From Bosea sp. PAMC 26642 (GTDB lineage Bacteria; Pseudomonadota; Alphaproteobacteria; Rhizobiales; Beijerinckiaceae), in contig NZ_CP014301.1 of NCBI RefSeq assembly GCF_001562255.1, positions 5,425,501 to 5,489,500 on the forward strand: a stretch of DNA of 64,000 nt, in the 5' to 3' direction. Shown piece after piece: positions 17,812 through 25,805 of the stretch. The notes under the pieces are model-generated. The model did no database searches. It saw only the letters and a program-made list of their open reading frames with translations, and was not told the DNA's origin. Position 1 is the first letter of the stretch. Each line of letters opens with the position of its first letter. Both the position numbers and the translations under genes were made by a program.

Positions 17812-19031
17812 TGTCCGTTCCGGATGCGGGCGTGAAGCGGGTTGAAGCCGATGCGGTAGGCCAGCTCGGCCGGGCGTTCGATGTCCCAGATCGCGAGGTC
17901 GCAGGCCTTGCCGGCTTCCAGCGTGCCGATCTGGTCCTGGAGGCCGAGCGCCTGCGCGGCATGGCGCGTCAGCCCGGCCAACGCCTCCTCCGGGGTCAGT
18001 CGGAACAGCGTGCAGGCCATGTTCATCACCAGCAGCGGCGAGGTCAGCGGCGAGGAGCCCGGATTGGCGTCGGTCGCCAGCGCGATCGGCACGCCATGCC
18101 GGCGCAGCAGGTCGATCGGCGGCCTCTGCGTCTCGCGCAGGAAGTAGAAGGCGCCGGGCAGGATCACCGCGACGGTCCCGGCTTTCGCCATCGCGATCAC
18201 CCCCGCCTCGTCGAGATATTCGAGATGGTCGGCCGAGAGCGCGCCCATCTCGGCCGCCAGCCGGGCGCCGCCGAGATTGGACAATTGCTCCGCATGGATC
18301 TTGATCGCGAGCCCCCTGGCTCTGGCGGCAGCGAAAACGCGGGCGGTCTCGTCTGGCGAGAAGGCGATGCCCTCGCAGAACACATCGACCGCATCCGCCA
18401 ATCCCTGCGCGGCGACGGCGTCGAGCATCGGCCCGGCGACGAGATCGGCATAGTCGCCCGATCGGCCCTTGAATTCCGGCGGCACGGCATGGGCGCCGAG
18501 GAAGGTCGTTCGAACCGTCACCGGCCGCTCGCGTCCGAGCCGGCGCGCGACAGCGAGCTGCTTCAGCTCGGCATCCATCTCCAGCCCGTAGCCCGATTTG
18601 ATCTCGACCGTGGTGACGCCTTCGGCCATTAGCGCGGCCAAACGCCTGTCGGCGCTGGCGAAAAGCTCAGCCTCGCTCGCCGCGCGCGTCGCCTTCACGG
18701 TCGAGAGGATGCCGCCGCCGGCCCGCGCGATCTCCTCGTAGCTGGCGCCCTGCAGCCGCAGCTCGAATTCATGCGCGCGGTCGCCACCATAAACGAGATG
18801 GGTATGGCAATCGATCAGACCCGGCGTGATCCAGCGCCTGCCGCAATCGATCGTCTCGGCCGGATCGAACGCCGGGGCCTCGCTGCGCGGCCCGGCCCAG
18901 ACGATGCGTCCGTCTCGGGCCGCGACGATACCATCCTCGATCGCGCCATAGGGGAGGGGAGAGGCTGCGGACATGGTCGCGAGGCGCGCCCCGGTCCAAA
19001 CCTTGTCGCAGCGCAACGGCTTCCCCGTCAT
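17808..19031 (-). CDS. hutI: Imidazolonepropionase
   Basis: Third step: imidazolone-5-propionate to N-formimidoylglutamate. Metal-dependent amidohydrolase fold, 407 aa from ATG 19031 ([20 protein letters not shown]); the frame runs upstream through the operator region and is not coding there. Metal site H76 and H78 in [73 protein letters not shown], and [20 protein letters not shown]. First gene of the minus hut operon, 45 bp from the first operator, so HutC binding should block its promoter. Confidence 0.97.
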   Translation of the reverse strand: MTGKPLRCDKVWTGARLATMSAASPLPYGAIEDGIVAARDGRIVWAGPRSEAPAFDPAETIDCGRRWITPGLIDCHTHLVYGGDRAHEFELRLQGASYEEIARAGGGILSTVKATRAASEAELFASADRRLAALMAEGVTTVEIKSGYGLEMDAELKQLAVARRLGRERPVTVRTTFLGAHAVPPEFKGRSGDYADLVAGPMLDAVAAQGLADAVDVFCEGIAFSPDETARVFAAARARGLAIKIHAEQLSNLGGARLAAEMGALSADHLEYLDEAGVIAMAKAGTVAVILPGAFYFLRETQRPPIDLLRRHGVPIALATDANPGSSPLTSPLLVMNMACTLFRLTPEEALAGLTRHAAQALGLQDQIGTLEAGKACDLAIWDIERPAELAYRIGFNPLHARIRNGQ

Positions 19032-19076
19032 GATCCGACCCCTCGACTTTGCTCTCGATCCGATTAAGTTGATCAA

Positions 19077-19088
19077 TTGCATATGCAA
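19077..19088. promoter_or_regulatory. HutC operator 1 (hutI side)
   Basis: Perfect 12-bp palindrome TTGCATATGCAA in the 100-bp gap between the divergent hutI and hutF genes, 46 bp upstream of hutI. Its centre is 26 bp from that of operator 2, about two and a half helical turns. Palindromic sites are usual for GntR/HutC-family repressors and hutC is in this locus. Confidence 0.75.
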
Positions 19089-19098
19089 ATGGCAGCCG

Positions 19099-19118
19099 TC
19101 AATTGCATATGCAATTGA
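19099..19118. promoter_or_regulatory. HutC operator 2 (hutF side)
   Basis: Perfect 20-bp palindrome TCAATTGCATATGCAATTGA ending 13 bp before the hutF ATG, so it overlaps the place where the hutF ribosome-binding region begins. It shares the TTGCATATGCAA core with operator 1 and is the strongest of the three sites in the window. Confidence 0.8.
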
Positions 19119-19131
19119 GTGAGGAGCCGCG

Positions 19132-20499
19132 ATGACCGCCCGGACGACACTACACCTCGATGAGGCCTTGCTGCCCGGCGGTTTCGCAAAGGCTGTGACG
19201 CTGGAGGTCGATTCGGGGACTATCGTATCCGTCACGGTCGGCGAGGCTGCTCCGGCTTCCGCACTTCACCTGTCCGGCTTGACGCTGCCGGGTATGCCGA
19301 ACCTCCACAGCCACGCCTTCCAGCGCGGCATGGCGGGCCTGTCCGAGCGGCGCGGCGAAAGCGACGATTCCTTCTGGACCTGGCGCGAGGTGATGTACCG
19401 TTTCCTCTACAGGCTGGATCCCGACGACGTCCAGGCCATCGCCGCACAGGCCTTCGTCGAGATGCTGGAGGGCGGCTTCACCGCGCTCGCCGAGTTCCAC
19501 TATCTCCATCACGACACGGCCGGCCGCCCCTATGCCGACATCGCTGCGATGGCGGCCGCGATTGCCGCTGCGGCGGCGGAGACCGGGCTCGGGCTGACGC
19601 TGTTGCCGGTGCTTTATCGTTACGGCAATTTCGGCGAGGCGCCCCCGGTCCACGGCCAGCGCCGCTTCGTCAACGACCGCGAGAGCTATCAGCGTCTGCT
19701 CGAAGCGAGCGCAATTGCGCTCCGTGACCTGCCGGATGCCAAGCTCGGCGTCGCCCCGCATTCCCTGCGGGCCGTCGCGCTCGATGATCTGGCCTGGGTC
19801 TCGGCGCTGCGGCCGGATGCGCCGGTCCATATCCATGTCGCCGAGCAGATGCGCGAGGTCGAGGACAGCCTGACGATCACCGGGCGCCGGCCGATCGAAT
19901 TGCTGATGGAGCATGCCGAACTCGCAGAGCGCTGGTGCCTGATCCACGCTACGCATCTGACCGCTGCCGAGCGCGATGGCATCGCGCGCAGCGGCGCTGT
20001 CGCGGGGCTTTGCCCGATCACGGAATCGAGCCTCGGCGACGGCATCTTCGATGGCGTGCGCTATCGCGAGGCCGGCGGACGCTTCGGTATCGGCAGCGAT
20101 TCCAACATCCAGATCGATGCTGGCGCCGAATTGCGCCAGCTCGAATACTCGCAACGCCTGCGCGACCGGGGCCGTGCCCTGATGGCCGACCGTGGGGCAT
20201 CGACCGGAACGGCGCTCTGGCAGACCGCCTGTGCCGGCGGTGCGCAGGCCTGCGGCCGCGCGATCGGGCAGATCGCGCCGGGCTGTCGGGCCGATCTCGT
20301 CACGCTGGATGCGGAGCATCCGGTGCTGCTCGGCAAATCTGGCGAGATCGCTCTCGACAGCGCGATTTTCGCGACCAACGCAATGCCGCTGCACGCGGTC
20401 TTCGTCGGTGGTCGGCGCCTTGTCGCGGATGGGCGGCATCAGGCCCGCGAGCAGGTCAGGACGCGTTTCGCCAGGACGATGCGGAAACTGCTCGGCTGA
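19132..20499 (+). CDS. hutF: Formimidoylglutamate deiminase
   Basis: Fourth step of the two-stage route: N-formimidoylglutamate to N-formylglutamate and ammonia. Amidohydrolase fold, 455 aa. Metal ligands H59 and H61 in [74 protein letters not shown], and the [22 protein letters not shown] [19 protein letters not shown] with [29 protein letters not shown] precedes the ATG. Followed by hutC with overlapping stop and start (TGATG). With hutG it defines the formylglutamate branch. Confidence 0.96.
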   Translation: MTARTTLHLDEALLPGGFAKAVTLEVDSGTIVSVTVGEAAPASALHLSGLTLPGMPNLHSHAFQRGMAGLSERRGESDDSFWTWREVMYRFLYRLDPDDVQAIAAQAFVEMLEGGFTALAEFHYLHHDTAGRPYADIAAMAAAIAAAAAETGLGLTLLPVLYRYGNFGEAPPVHGQRRFVNDRESYQRLLEASAIALRDLPDAKLGVAPHSLRAVALDDLAWVSALRPDAPVHIHVAEQMREVEDSLTITGRRPIELLMEHAELAERWCLIHATHLTAAERDGIARSGAVAGLCPITESSLGDGIFDGVRYREAGGRFGIGSDSNIQIDAGAELRQLEYSQRLRDRGRALMADRGASTGTALWQTACAGGAQACGRAIGQIAPGCRADLVTLDAEHPVLLGKSGEIALDSAIFATNAMPLHAVFVGGRRLVADGRHQAREQVRTRFARTMRKLLG

Positions 20500-21266
20500 T
20501 GGCGGCGGCGATGACCATGTCAGAAACCAGGCTGGATGCGGTGAGGCTCGATGGCGCGGGTCCGCTTTACGACCAGATCCGCCGCGCCATCCGCGACCTT
20601 ATCCTCGGCGGTGCCTGGACGCCCGGAACCGCGGTCCCGCCCGAGCACGCGCTGATGGAGCAGCTCGGCGCCTCCCGCATGACGGTGCACCGCGCCTTGG
20701 TCCAGCTTGCCCGCGAGGGTCTGATCACCCGCCGCCGCCGCTCCGGCACCATCGTCGCGAGCCCGCCGGCAAGCCACGCCATGCTCGACATTCTCTCGAT
20801 CCCCGACGAGGTCAGGCGGCTGGGGCAGGCTTACGCCTTTGATGTTCTATCGCGACGTGACGGGCGTCCGACCGCGGAGGTCGCATTGAGGTTTGGACTG
20901 AAGCGAAGCGACAACATCGTCCACCTCGGCGCCCTGCACAGGAGCGGCGGTTGCCCGCACGTCCTGGAGGAGCGGGTGATCCACCTCGCGACCGTGCCGG
21001 CGGCAGCGCAGGAACGCTTCGCGGCGACGCCGCCGGGCGACTGGCTGCTGCAGAACAGCCTCTGGTCGCAGGCCGAGCATGCCATCAGCGCGGTCGCGGC
21101 CGATAGCGCGGAGGCACAGCTGCTTGCGATCGCGCCCGGCGAGCCCTGCCTGCTGGTCGAGCGCCGGACCTGGAACCAGGACGCCCCCGTCACGGCGGTG
21201 CGTCTGCTCTATCCCGGCACGCGCCACCGCTTCGTCGGCCGCTTCGGGCCATACGGCCAAGTTTGA
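20499..21266 (+). CDS. hutC: Histidine utilisation repressor, GntR family
   Basis: Transcriptional repressor of the hut genes; in characterised homologues urocanate is the inducer. 255 aa from ATG 20499, which overlaps the hutF stop; ATG 20511 or 20517 would shorten it by 4 or 6 residues. Winged-helix domain at about residues 18-88 (PLYDQIRRAIRDLILGGAW, VPPEHALMEQLGASRMTVHR, EGLITRRRRSGTIVA), then a UTRA ligand-binding domain (about 105-250) with VLEERVIHLATVP and ERRTWNQDAPVTAVRLLYPG. As the second gene after an operator-bearing promoter it is probably autoregulated. Confidence 0.95.
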   Translation: MAAAMTMSETRLDAVRLDGAGPLYDQIRRAIRDLILGGAWTPGTAVPPEHALMEQLGASRMTVHRALVQLAREGLITRRRRSGTIVASPPASHAMLDILSIPDEVRRLGQAYAFDVLSRRDGRPTAEVALRFGLKRSDNIVHLGALHRSGGCPHVLEERVIHLATVPAAAQERFAATPPGDWLLQNSLWSQAEHAISAVAADSAEAQLLAIAPGEPCLLVERRTWNQDAPVTAVRLLYPGTRHRFVGRFGPYGQV

Positions 21267-21269
21267 GAC

Positions 21270-21303
21270 AAGAAAAAGCCCGCCTCCCTTGCGGGAGACG
21301 GGC
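21270..21303 (-). terminator. Rho-independent terminator after the glycine-zipper lipoprotein gene
   Basis: GCCCGCCTCCC (21278-21288) pairs with GGGAGACGGGC (21293-21303) with one mismatch. On the minus strand it is followed by CTTTTTCTT. It also lies just after hutC on the plus strand and may stop both convergent transcripts, though on plus there is no T-run. Confidence 0.75.
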
Positions 21304-21326
21304 CCGATGTTCGTCGATCGGGTCGA

Positions 21327-21590
21327 TCAGCAGGCGTAGCGGATCCGTCGGCCATACGCATCGCGATCATAGCACACCTGATCGGGCGTCGTGGCATTGC
21401 CGATGATGGCGCCGCCTGCGCCACCGATGGCCGCACCGGCAAGGGCGCCGCCTGCGCGCCCCGTGGCAAGGCCGCCGACGACGGCGCCGGCGCCCGCGCC
21501 GACGAGCGCTCCTGTCCCGGTATTCTGCTCGCGCTGGGTGCAGGCGCCGAGGGACGCGGCGAGGGCGGCGAGAATGAGGATCTTCTTCAT
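21327..21590 (-). CDS. Glycine-zipper lipoprotein
   Basis: Small outer-membrane-type lipoprotein, 87 aa. Starts MKKILILAALAASLGACTQR with a lipobox (LGAC, Cys17). The middle (about residues 27-64) is a glycine zipper of Gly/Ala repeats such as GALVGAGAGAVVGGLATG and GGALAGAAIGGAGGAIIG, and the C-terminus VCYDRDAYGRRIRYAC has two Cys that could form a disulfide. Proteins of this type are often envelope-stress induced; the actual role is unknown. A GGAAC-N16-GGTT promoter-like element lies 67 bp upstream. Confidence 0.8.
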   Translation of the reverse strand: MKKILILAALAASLGACTQREQNTGTGALVGAGAGAVVGGLATGRAGGALAGAAIGGAGGAIIGNATTPDQVCYDRDAYGRRIRYAC

Positions 21591-21636
21591 GGTGTTCTCC
21601 TTGGAGCCGGGTGAGCGGTCGTGAACCTGTGCTCAG

Positions 21637-21661
21637 AACCGGCCGGCACGCAGAAGGTTCC
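21637..21661 (-). promoter_or_regulatory. Candidate EcfG-type promoter for the lipoprotein gene (one mismatch)
   Basis: On the minus strand GGAAC (21661-21657), a 16-nt spacer and GGTT (21640-21637); the consensus -10 would be CGTT. About 47 bp from the -10 to the ATG at 21590. Confidence 0.4.
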
Positions 21662-21758
21662 GCTGCTGCATCTGAAGGCCAGCTGAATGCCGGCTACCAC
21701 CATGCCCGATGCGCGAATTCCGCCGTCGACAGATGCTCGATTTCGATGGCATCGCGGC

Positions 21759-21784
21759 GGAACTTTAGCGGGGGATGCTACGTT
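21759..21784 (+). promoter_or_regulatory. EcfG-type general stress promoter of the PRC-barrel gene
   Basis: GGAAC (21759-21763), a 17-nt spacer, and CGTT (21781-21784): a perfect match to the alphaproteobacterial EcfG (general stress sigma) promoter, 52 bp before the ATG at 21837. GGAGGAA lies in front of that ATG. Confidence 0.75.
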
Positions 21785-21836
21785 CTTCCCCCGATGATGC
21801 GGTGGACCAGACCGCAGCCCGTTCGGAGGAACTCAC

Positions 21837-22214
21837 ATGACCGCACAAACGATGGCTATGTCATCCAATCCGCTGATCGCCGGAGCCCGTGTCGCCGGCA
21901 CCGATGTCTATAACGCGGCGGGCGATCATCTCGGAGAGATCTACGACGTCATGCTCGACAAGCAGTCCGGCAAAGTCGCCTACGCCATCATGTCGTTTGG
22001 CGGCTTTTTGGGACTTGGCGAGAAGTATCATCCCATCCCGTGGAGCGTGCTCGACTACGACACGGATCGCGGCGGGTATATCGTTCCCCTGACCAAGGAG
22101 AAGCTCGAGGCCGCCCCGATGTATGACAGCGAGGGCGAGCCCGACTGGGACGACAAGGCTTATGGCAAGCGTGTCCATGACTACTATGGAACGATGCCCT
22201 ACTGGATGATGTAG
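21837..22214 (+). CDS. PRC-barrel domain protein
   Basis: 125-aa cytoplasmic protein that is mostly one PRC-barrel (about residues 13-95): LIAGARVAGTDVYNAAGDHL, GEIYDVMLDKQSGKVAYAIM, SFGGFLGLGEKYHPIPWSVL. The tail DWDDKAYGKRVHDYYGTMPY is acidic and aromatic. Stand-alone PRC-barrel proteins of this size are common in Hyphomicrobiales and often stress induced; molecular function unknown. Monocistronic: perfect EcfG promoter in front and a strong terminator behind. Confidence 0.88.
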   Translation: MTAQTMAMSSNPLIAGARVAGTDVYNAAGDHLGEIYDVMLDKQSGKVAYAIMSFGGFLGLGEKYHPIPWSVLDYDTDRGGYIVPLTKEKLEAAPMYDSEGEPDWDDKAYGKRVHDYYGTMPYWMM

Positions 22215-22275
22215 GGCTGCCCGAACGCAGGTCGCGGCGGTTGCTATCCCCCCAGCCGAACCGTCGTGGCGGCGG

Positions 22276-22307
22276 GATGCGGGCCGAAAGGCCCGCATCT
22301 TCTTTTT
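22276..22307 (+). terminator. Rho-independent terminator after the PRC-barrel gene
   Basis: Perfect 10-bp stem GATGCGGGCC/GGCCCGCATC with a GAAA tetraloop (22276-22299), then TTCTTTTT. Confidence 0.92.
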
Positions 22308-22311
22308 GTGC

Positions 22312-22337
22312 GGAACCTAAGGCCGGGGATGCGCGTC
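22312..22337 (+). promoter_or_regulatory. Candidate EcfG-type promoter of the transglutaminase-kinase-PAP2 operon
   Basis: GGAAC (22312-22316), a 17-nt spacer, CGTC (22334-22337); one mismatch from CGTT. About 122 bp before the ATG at 22460 and directly after the PRC-barrel terminator, where a new promoter is expected. Confidence 0.45.
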
Positions 22338-22459
22338 AAGTCATCCAGACCGGCTTTTACAGCCTGACCCGATCACACCCGCAAACCGCATCGTGAACGG
22401 CCGACCCGGATACTGCCGGTCATCGGCCCAGGCGATGCCAGGGACACCGGAGGAATGCC

Positions 22460-23356
22460 ATGCAGATTCGCTACGGCTATCGCATCGAACTCGTCTGCCA
22501 GCAGGAACTCCCGCTGATCACCCTGCTCGACGTTCATCCGTCGCGCCGTCACGACCTGACGCAGCCCGACGACATGGTCGCCACGTCGCTGTTCGATCCC
22601 TCGGTGCAGGTGCCTGTGACGCAGTACCTCGACCAGTTCGGCAACATCTGCCGCAGGCTGATCGCGCCCGTCGGCGGAGTCAGTCTGCAAGCGGAAGGAA
22701 TCATCTACGATTCCGGCGAGCATGATCCGGTGCACCCACACGCTGGGGAGGTTCCGCCTTCGCGCCTGCCGGAAGAGGCGCTCGTCTATCTGTTGGGAAG
22801 CCGCTACTGCGAGACCGACAAACTCTCCGCCCGGGCCTGGAACCTCTTCGGGCATATCGAGCCGGGCTGGCAGCGCATTCAGGCGGTGGTGGATTTCGTC
22901 CACAACCACCTCACCTTCGGTTACAATTTCGCCCGCAGCACCCGCACCGCCGCCGAGGCGTTCGAAGAGCGCGTCGGCGTCTGCCGTGACTTCGCCCATC
23001 TCGCCGTCGCGCTTTGCCGGTGCATGAACATCCCGGCGCGCTACTGCAACGGCTATCTCGGGGATATCGGCGTGCCAAAGGATCCGGCGCCGATGGATTT
23101 CAACGCCTGGTTCGAGGTCTTCCTCGGCGGTCGCTGGTACACTTTCGATGCAAGGCATAACGAGCCCCGCATCGGCCGCGTCGTGATCGCCAGGGGACGG
23201 GATGCCACCGATGTCGCCATGCTGAACTCCTTCGGCCCGCATGGACTGCAGCGCTTCGAGGTCATCACCGAAGAGGTCGAGGAGACCGCTCCCGATCTCG
23301 CCATGGCGACGGCCGGTCGTGCCCAGCACGAGCAGTCGATGGCCCGAGGCCTCTAG
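22460..23356 (+). CDS. Transglutaminase-like family protein
   Basis: 298 aa, cysteine-protease-like fold. N-terminal transglutaminase-associated domain (about 1-100), then the core with AFEERVGVCRDFAHLAVALC, where Cys175 is the nucleophile, and RWYTFDARHNEPRIGRVVIA with Asp230. The position that holds the catalytic His in most members (HAW) is Asn here (FNAWFEVF, about 214-221), so the activity may differ from classic transglutaminases or the usual His may be replaced. No signal peptide seen. Probably first gene of an operon with the lipid kinase (27-bp gap) and the PAP2 phosphatase. A candidate stress promoter lies upstream. Substrate unknown. Confidence 0.85.
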   Translation: MQIRYGYRIELVCQQELPLITLLDVHPSRRHDLTQPDDMVATSLFDPSVQVPVTQYLDQFGNICRRLIAPVGGVSLQAEGIIYDSGEHDPVHPHAGEVPPSRLPEEALVYLLGSRYCETDKLSARAWNLFGHIEPGWQRIQAVVDFVHNHLTFGYNFARSTRTAAEAFEERVGVCRDFAHLAVALCRCMNIPARYCNGYLGDIGVPKDPAPMDFNAWFEVFLGGRWYTFDARHNEPRIGRVVIARGRDATDVAMLNSFGPHGLQRFEVITEEVEETAPDLAMATAGRAQHEQSMARGL

Positions 23357-23383
23357 ACGCGGGGTGGGTTTCGGGCTTCAACC

Positions 23384-24316
23384 ATGGCTCCGCTGAAAGT
23401 CATGTCGCCTCCACTCATGCGTTACACCGTCATCGTCAACGCCCGCGCCGGCACTGTCCTCGAGGCGGGCGCGGAAGCGTTCGAAGCGCGCATCGCGGCG
23501 GCTTTCGAGGCTCATGGCTGCGCGGCGGCGGTCAGGCTCGTGCATCCCCGAGAGATCGACGACGCGCTCGCACTGGCGATCGAGGATGCCGACGCGATCC
23601 CGGTGATCGCCGGTGGTGACGGGACGATCAACGGCGTTCTGCCCATCCTGATGAGCGCCGACCGGTCGGTCGGCATCTTGCCGCTCGGCACCGTCAACGT
23701 GCTCGGCCGCGATCTTGGCCTGCATGGAACGCTCGAATTCCAGATCGAGGCGCTGTGCCAGGGCGAGCCGGTGACGATGGATATCGGGCGCGTCAACGAC
23801 CGCTTGTTTCATTCGATTTCTGGCTTGGGCTTCTTCAGCCTGATGGCGCGCGAGCGCGAACAGGCTCGCCGGCGCTTTCCGTTCAGCCGCGCGGTGGCCT
23901 TCGTCTTCGCCGCGACGCGTTCGATCCTCTTCACCCGCGCGATAACCGTCGATATCCGTATCGGAGACGAGCAGCGCGTCGTCGAGGCGGACGCCGTGCT
24001 GGTCACGATCAACAGCTTCGACGGTCCCGAATGGCGCCGCTCCCGGCTCGATGGCGGCGTCTTCGAAGTCCACATCTTGAATGCCGGTGGGCTCTATTCG
24101 CGATGCAAGGCGGCGCTTTCGGTCGTCTCGGGCAAATGGAAGGAATCGACCAATCTCGAATCCTTCACCGGCGAGGAGATCACCTTGACGCGCCGCGACA
24201 AGCGCCGTGGCCATGTTACGTTCGACGGCGAGGTCGAGCGCAAGGCCGGAACGCTGGCCTACCGTCTGCTGCCGAAAGCGATCCGTGTTATCGCGGCGCG
24301 TCCACAGGCGATCTGA
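23384..24316 (+). CDS. Diacylglycerol/lipid kinase family protein
   Basis: Soluble or membrane-associated lipid kinase, up to 310 aa. Catalytic GGDGT motif at residues 77-81 (PVIAGGDGTINGVLPILMS), followed by VGILPLGTVNVLGRDLGLHG. The C-terminal lobe has SISGLGFFSLMARERE and DGEVERKAGTLAYRLLPKAI. Three in-frame ATGs (23384, 23402, 23417) are possible and none has a clear ribosome-binding site; MRYTVIVNARAG at 23417 is where family similarity starts. With a PAP2 phosphatase just downstream the pair could interconvert diacylglycerol-type lipids and their phosphates; this is inference. Confidence 0.88.
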   Translation: MAPLKVMSPPLMRYTVIVNARAGTVLEAGAEAFEARIAAAFEAHGCAAAVRLVHPREIDDALALAIEDADAIPVIAGGDGTINGVLPILMSADRSVGILPLGTVNVLGRDLGLHGTLEFQIEALCQGEPVTMDIGRVNDRLFHSISGLGFFSLMAREREQARRRFPFSRAVAFVFAATRSILFTRAITVDIRIGDEQRVVEADAVLVTINSFDGPEWRRSRLDGGVFEVHILNAGGLYSRCKAALSVVSGKWKESTNLESFTGEEITLTRRDKRRGHVTFDGEVERKAGTLAYRLLPKAIRVIAARPQAI

Positions 24317-24381
24317 CCGAGCGATTTGACACGCGCCGCGCCGGCCTTATCTCCAGCGCAGCCGAATCCGCCGGAACCACG

Positions 24382-25062
24382 ATGTCGTCGCTGAAACCAC
24401 GCATACTCATTCCGCTCGCCGCCGGCCTCGCCTTCGTCGGACTAGCCCTGTTCATCGCGTCCGGGCGCAGCTTTGCCTTCGATACGAGCCTCGTGCTCCT
24501 GCTGCGCGTGACCGGAGACCCCTCGACGCCGCTCGGCCCACCCTGGTTGCGTGAGGCCATGCGCGACGTCACCGCACTTGGCAGCTTCGTCGGTCTCGGC
24601 ATGATGACGATCGCAGCAAGCCTCACCTTGTGGCTGTGCCGCTTCCACCATCTCGCGATCGGGCTGGCGGTCAGTGTCCTCGCTGCGACCGCCGTCAGCA
24701 CGGGACTGAAGATCCTGGTCGGTCGTCAGCGGCCCGATATCGTCGAGCATACGGCGCTGACCTTCACCGCAAGCTTTCCCAGCGGTCACGCTTTTTTGTC
24801 GGCCGTGACGCTGCTCAGCATCGCGGGCTTCATCGGACTCGCCTCGCAGCGCAAGGACATAACCCGGCTCTGCATGATCCTGGCCTGGACGATGATCGTC
24901 CTGATCGGCGTGAGCCGCATCTATCTCGGCGTGCACTGGCCCACCGACGTCATCGCGGGCTGGTGCCTTGGCATCGCCTGGTCCAGCGTCGCCATCGCCT
25001 GGCTCGGCCGGAAGATGGCGGCAGCCGAGCCGCCGAACGCAGGCATCGCCGTAAGCGGCTGA
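24382..25062 (+). CDS. PAP2-family phosphatase (membrane lipid phosphatase)
   Basis: 226-aa inner-membrane phosphatase with about six helices. All three PAP2 motifs are present: KILVGRQRPDIVE, SFPSGHAFLSAVTLL, and SRIYLGVHWPTDVIAG, with the catalytic His in SGH and in GVHWPTD. The start MSSLKPRILIPLAAG at 24382 begins 65 bp after the kinase stop. Candidates are phosphatidic acid or undecaprenyl-diphosphate dephosphorylation; the sequence does not decide. It converges with the split-barrel gene, 14 bp apart. Confidence 0.9.
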   Translation: MSSLKPRILIPLAAGLAFVGLALFIASGRSFAFDTSLVLLLRVTGDPSTPLGPPWLREAMRDVTALGSFVGLGMMTIAASLTLWLCRFHHLAIGLAVSVLAATAVSTGLKILVGRQRPDIVEHTALTFTASFPSGHAFLSAVTLLSIAGFIGLASQRKDITRLCMILAWTMIVLIGVSRIYLGVHWPTDVIAGWCLGIAWSSVAIAWLGRKMAAAEPPNAGIAVSG

Positions 25063-25076
25063 CGCGCCGCTCCGCC

Positions 25077-25565
25077 TCAGCGCATGTCGATCGTGGCGTT
25101 GACGCCGAGATCGGCGGGTCTGCCGAGAATGCGTGCGGTCGCGAGCTTGAAGGCGATCACCACGCTGCTCGACGGGCCGTCCCAGATCTCGGCCGAAACC
25201 GGAGTCAGCGCCAGCAGCGCCGCATCGGGGTCGCCGGGTCCGCCTGGAAACCAGGCGCTGGCCATCGGCGTCCAGATCCGGTTCAGCAACTCGCGGTCGT
25301 CGAGTTCGGCCGGCTCGCATGCGATCGCTGCGTAGAAGTTGCGATCCTCCTGGCTGATCGCGATCGAGATATGGCCCGACCGGACGGCCTCCTCGAGCTT
25401 GCCGCCATGGCGATGCGCAACGAACAGAATGCGATGGTTTTCGCGGTCGACATGGCCCGACATCGGGCGGGTGCTGATCTCGCCGGCGACGAAGGCGGAG
25501 ACCATGCACACCGGCTGTGTTTCGAGCGCCGTCCAGATCCGCTGTTGAATGTCGCGATCGTGCAT
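25077..25565 (-). CDS. Pyridoxamine 5'-phosphate oxidase-related FMN-binding split-barrel protein
   Basis: 162-aa protein related to the general stress protein 26 group. MHDRDIQQRIWTALETQPVC opens the domain, then ISTRPMSGHVDRENHRILFV, a typical flavin-binding strand pair, IAISQEDRNFYAAIACEP, and IWTPMASAWFPGGPGDPDAA, which is characteristic of this subgroup. Reaction unknown; homologues bind FMN or FAD. A perfect EcfG-type promoter lies 53 bp upstream on the minus strand, which supports a general stress role. Confidence 0.87.
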   Translation of the reverse strand: MHDRDIQQRIWTALETQPVCMVSAFVAGEISTRPMSGHVDRENHRILFVAHRHGGKLEEAVRSGHISIAISQEDRNFYAAIACEPAELDDRELLNRIWTPMASAWFPGGPGDPDAALLALTPVSAEIWDGPSSSVVIAFKLATARILGRPADLGVNATIDMR

Positions 25566-25617
25566 GGGTGTCCTCCTGGCGAAGAAACGATCGTAACGCG
25601 ACTGGCGGCGAAAGGAT

Positions 25618-25643
25618 AACGCCGTGTCGTATCGTCCCGTTCC
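25618..25643 (-). promoter_or_regulatory. EcfG-type general stress promoter of the split-barrel gene
   Basis: On the minus strand GGAAC (25643-25639), a 17-nt spacer and CGTT (25621-25618): perfect match, ending 53 bp before the ATG at 25565. GGAGGACACC lies between it and the start as ribosome-binding site. Confidence 0.75.
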
Positions 25644-25733
25644 CGCTCCTTGCGTAACGGGTGATCAGCGCCGCCGGCCGGCCTTCATCGCGATCCGCCG
25701 GTTCGGCATTTTGGCAAATCGAGCGTCGGCCCT

Positions 25734-25758
25734 GGAACATTCTGCGGTGCGAAGGGTT
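25734..25758 (+). promoter_or_regulatory. Candidate EcfG-type promoter of the 50-residue membrane protein
   Basis: GGAAC (25734-25738), 16-nt spacer, GGTT (25755-25758); one mismatch in the -10. It lies 48 bp before the ATG at 25806 and back to back with the perfect site at 25618-25643. Confidence 0.4.
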
Positions 25759-25805
25759 ATGGGCCGGCCGCCGCTATGGGCGGTGCCTAGTCCAAGGACC
25801 CATTG

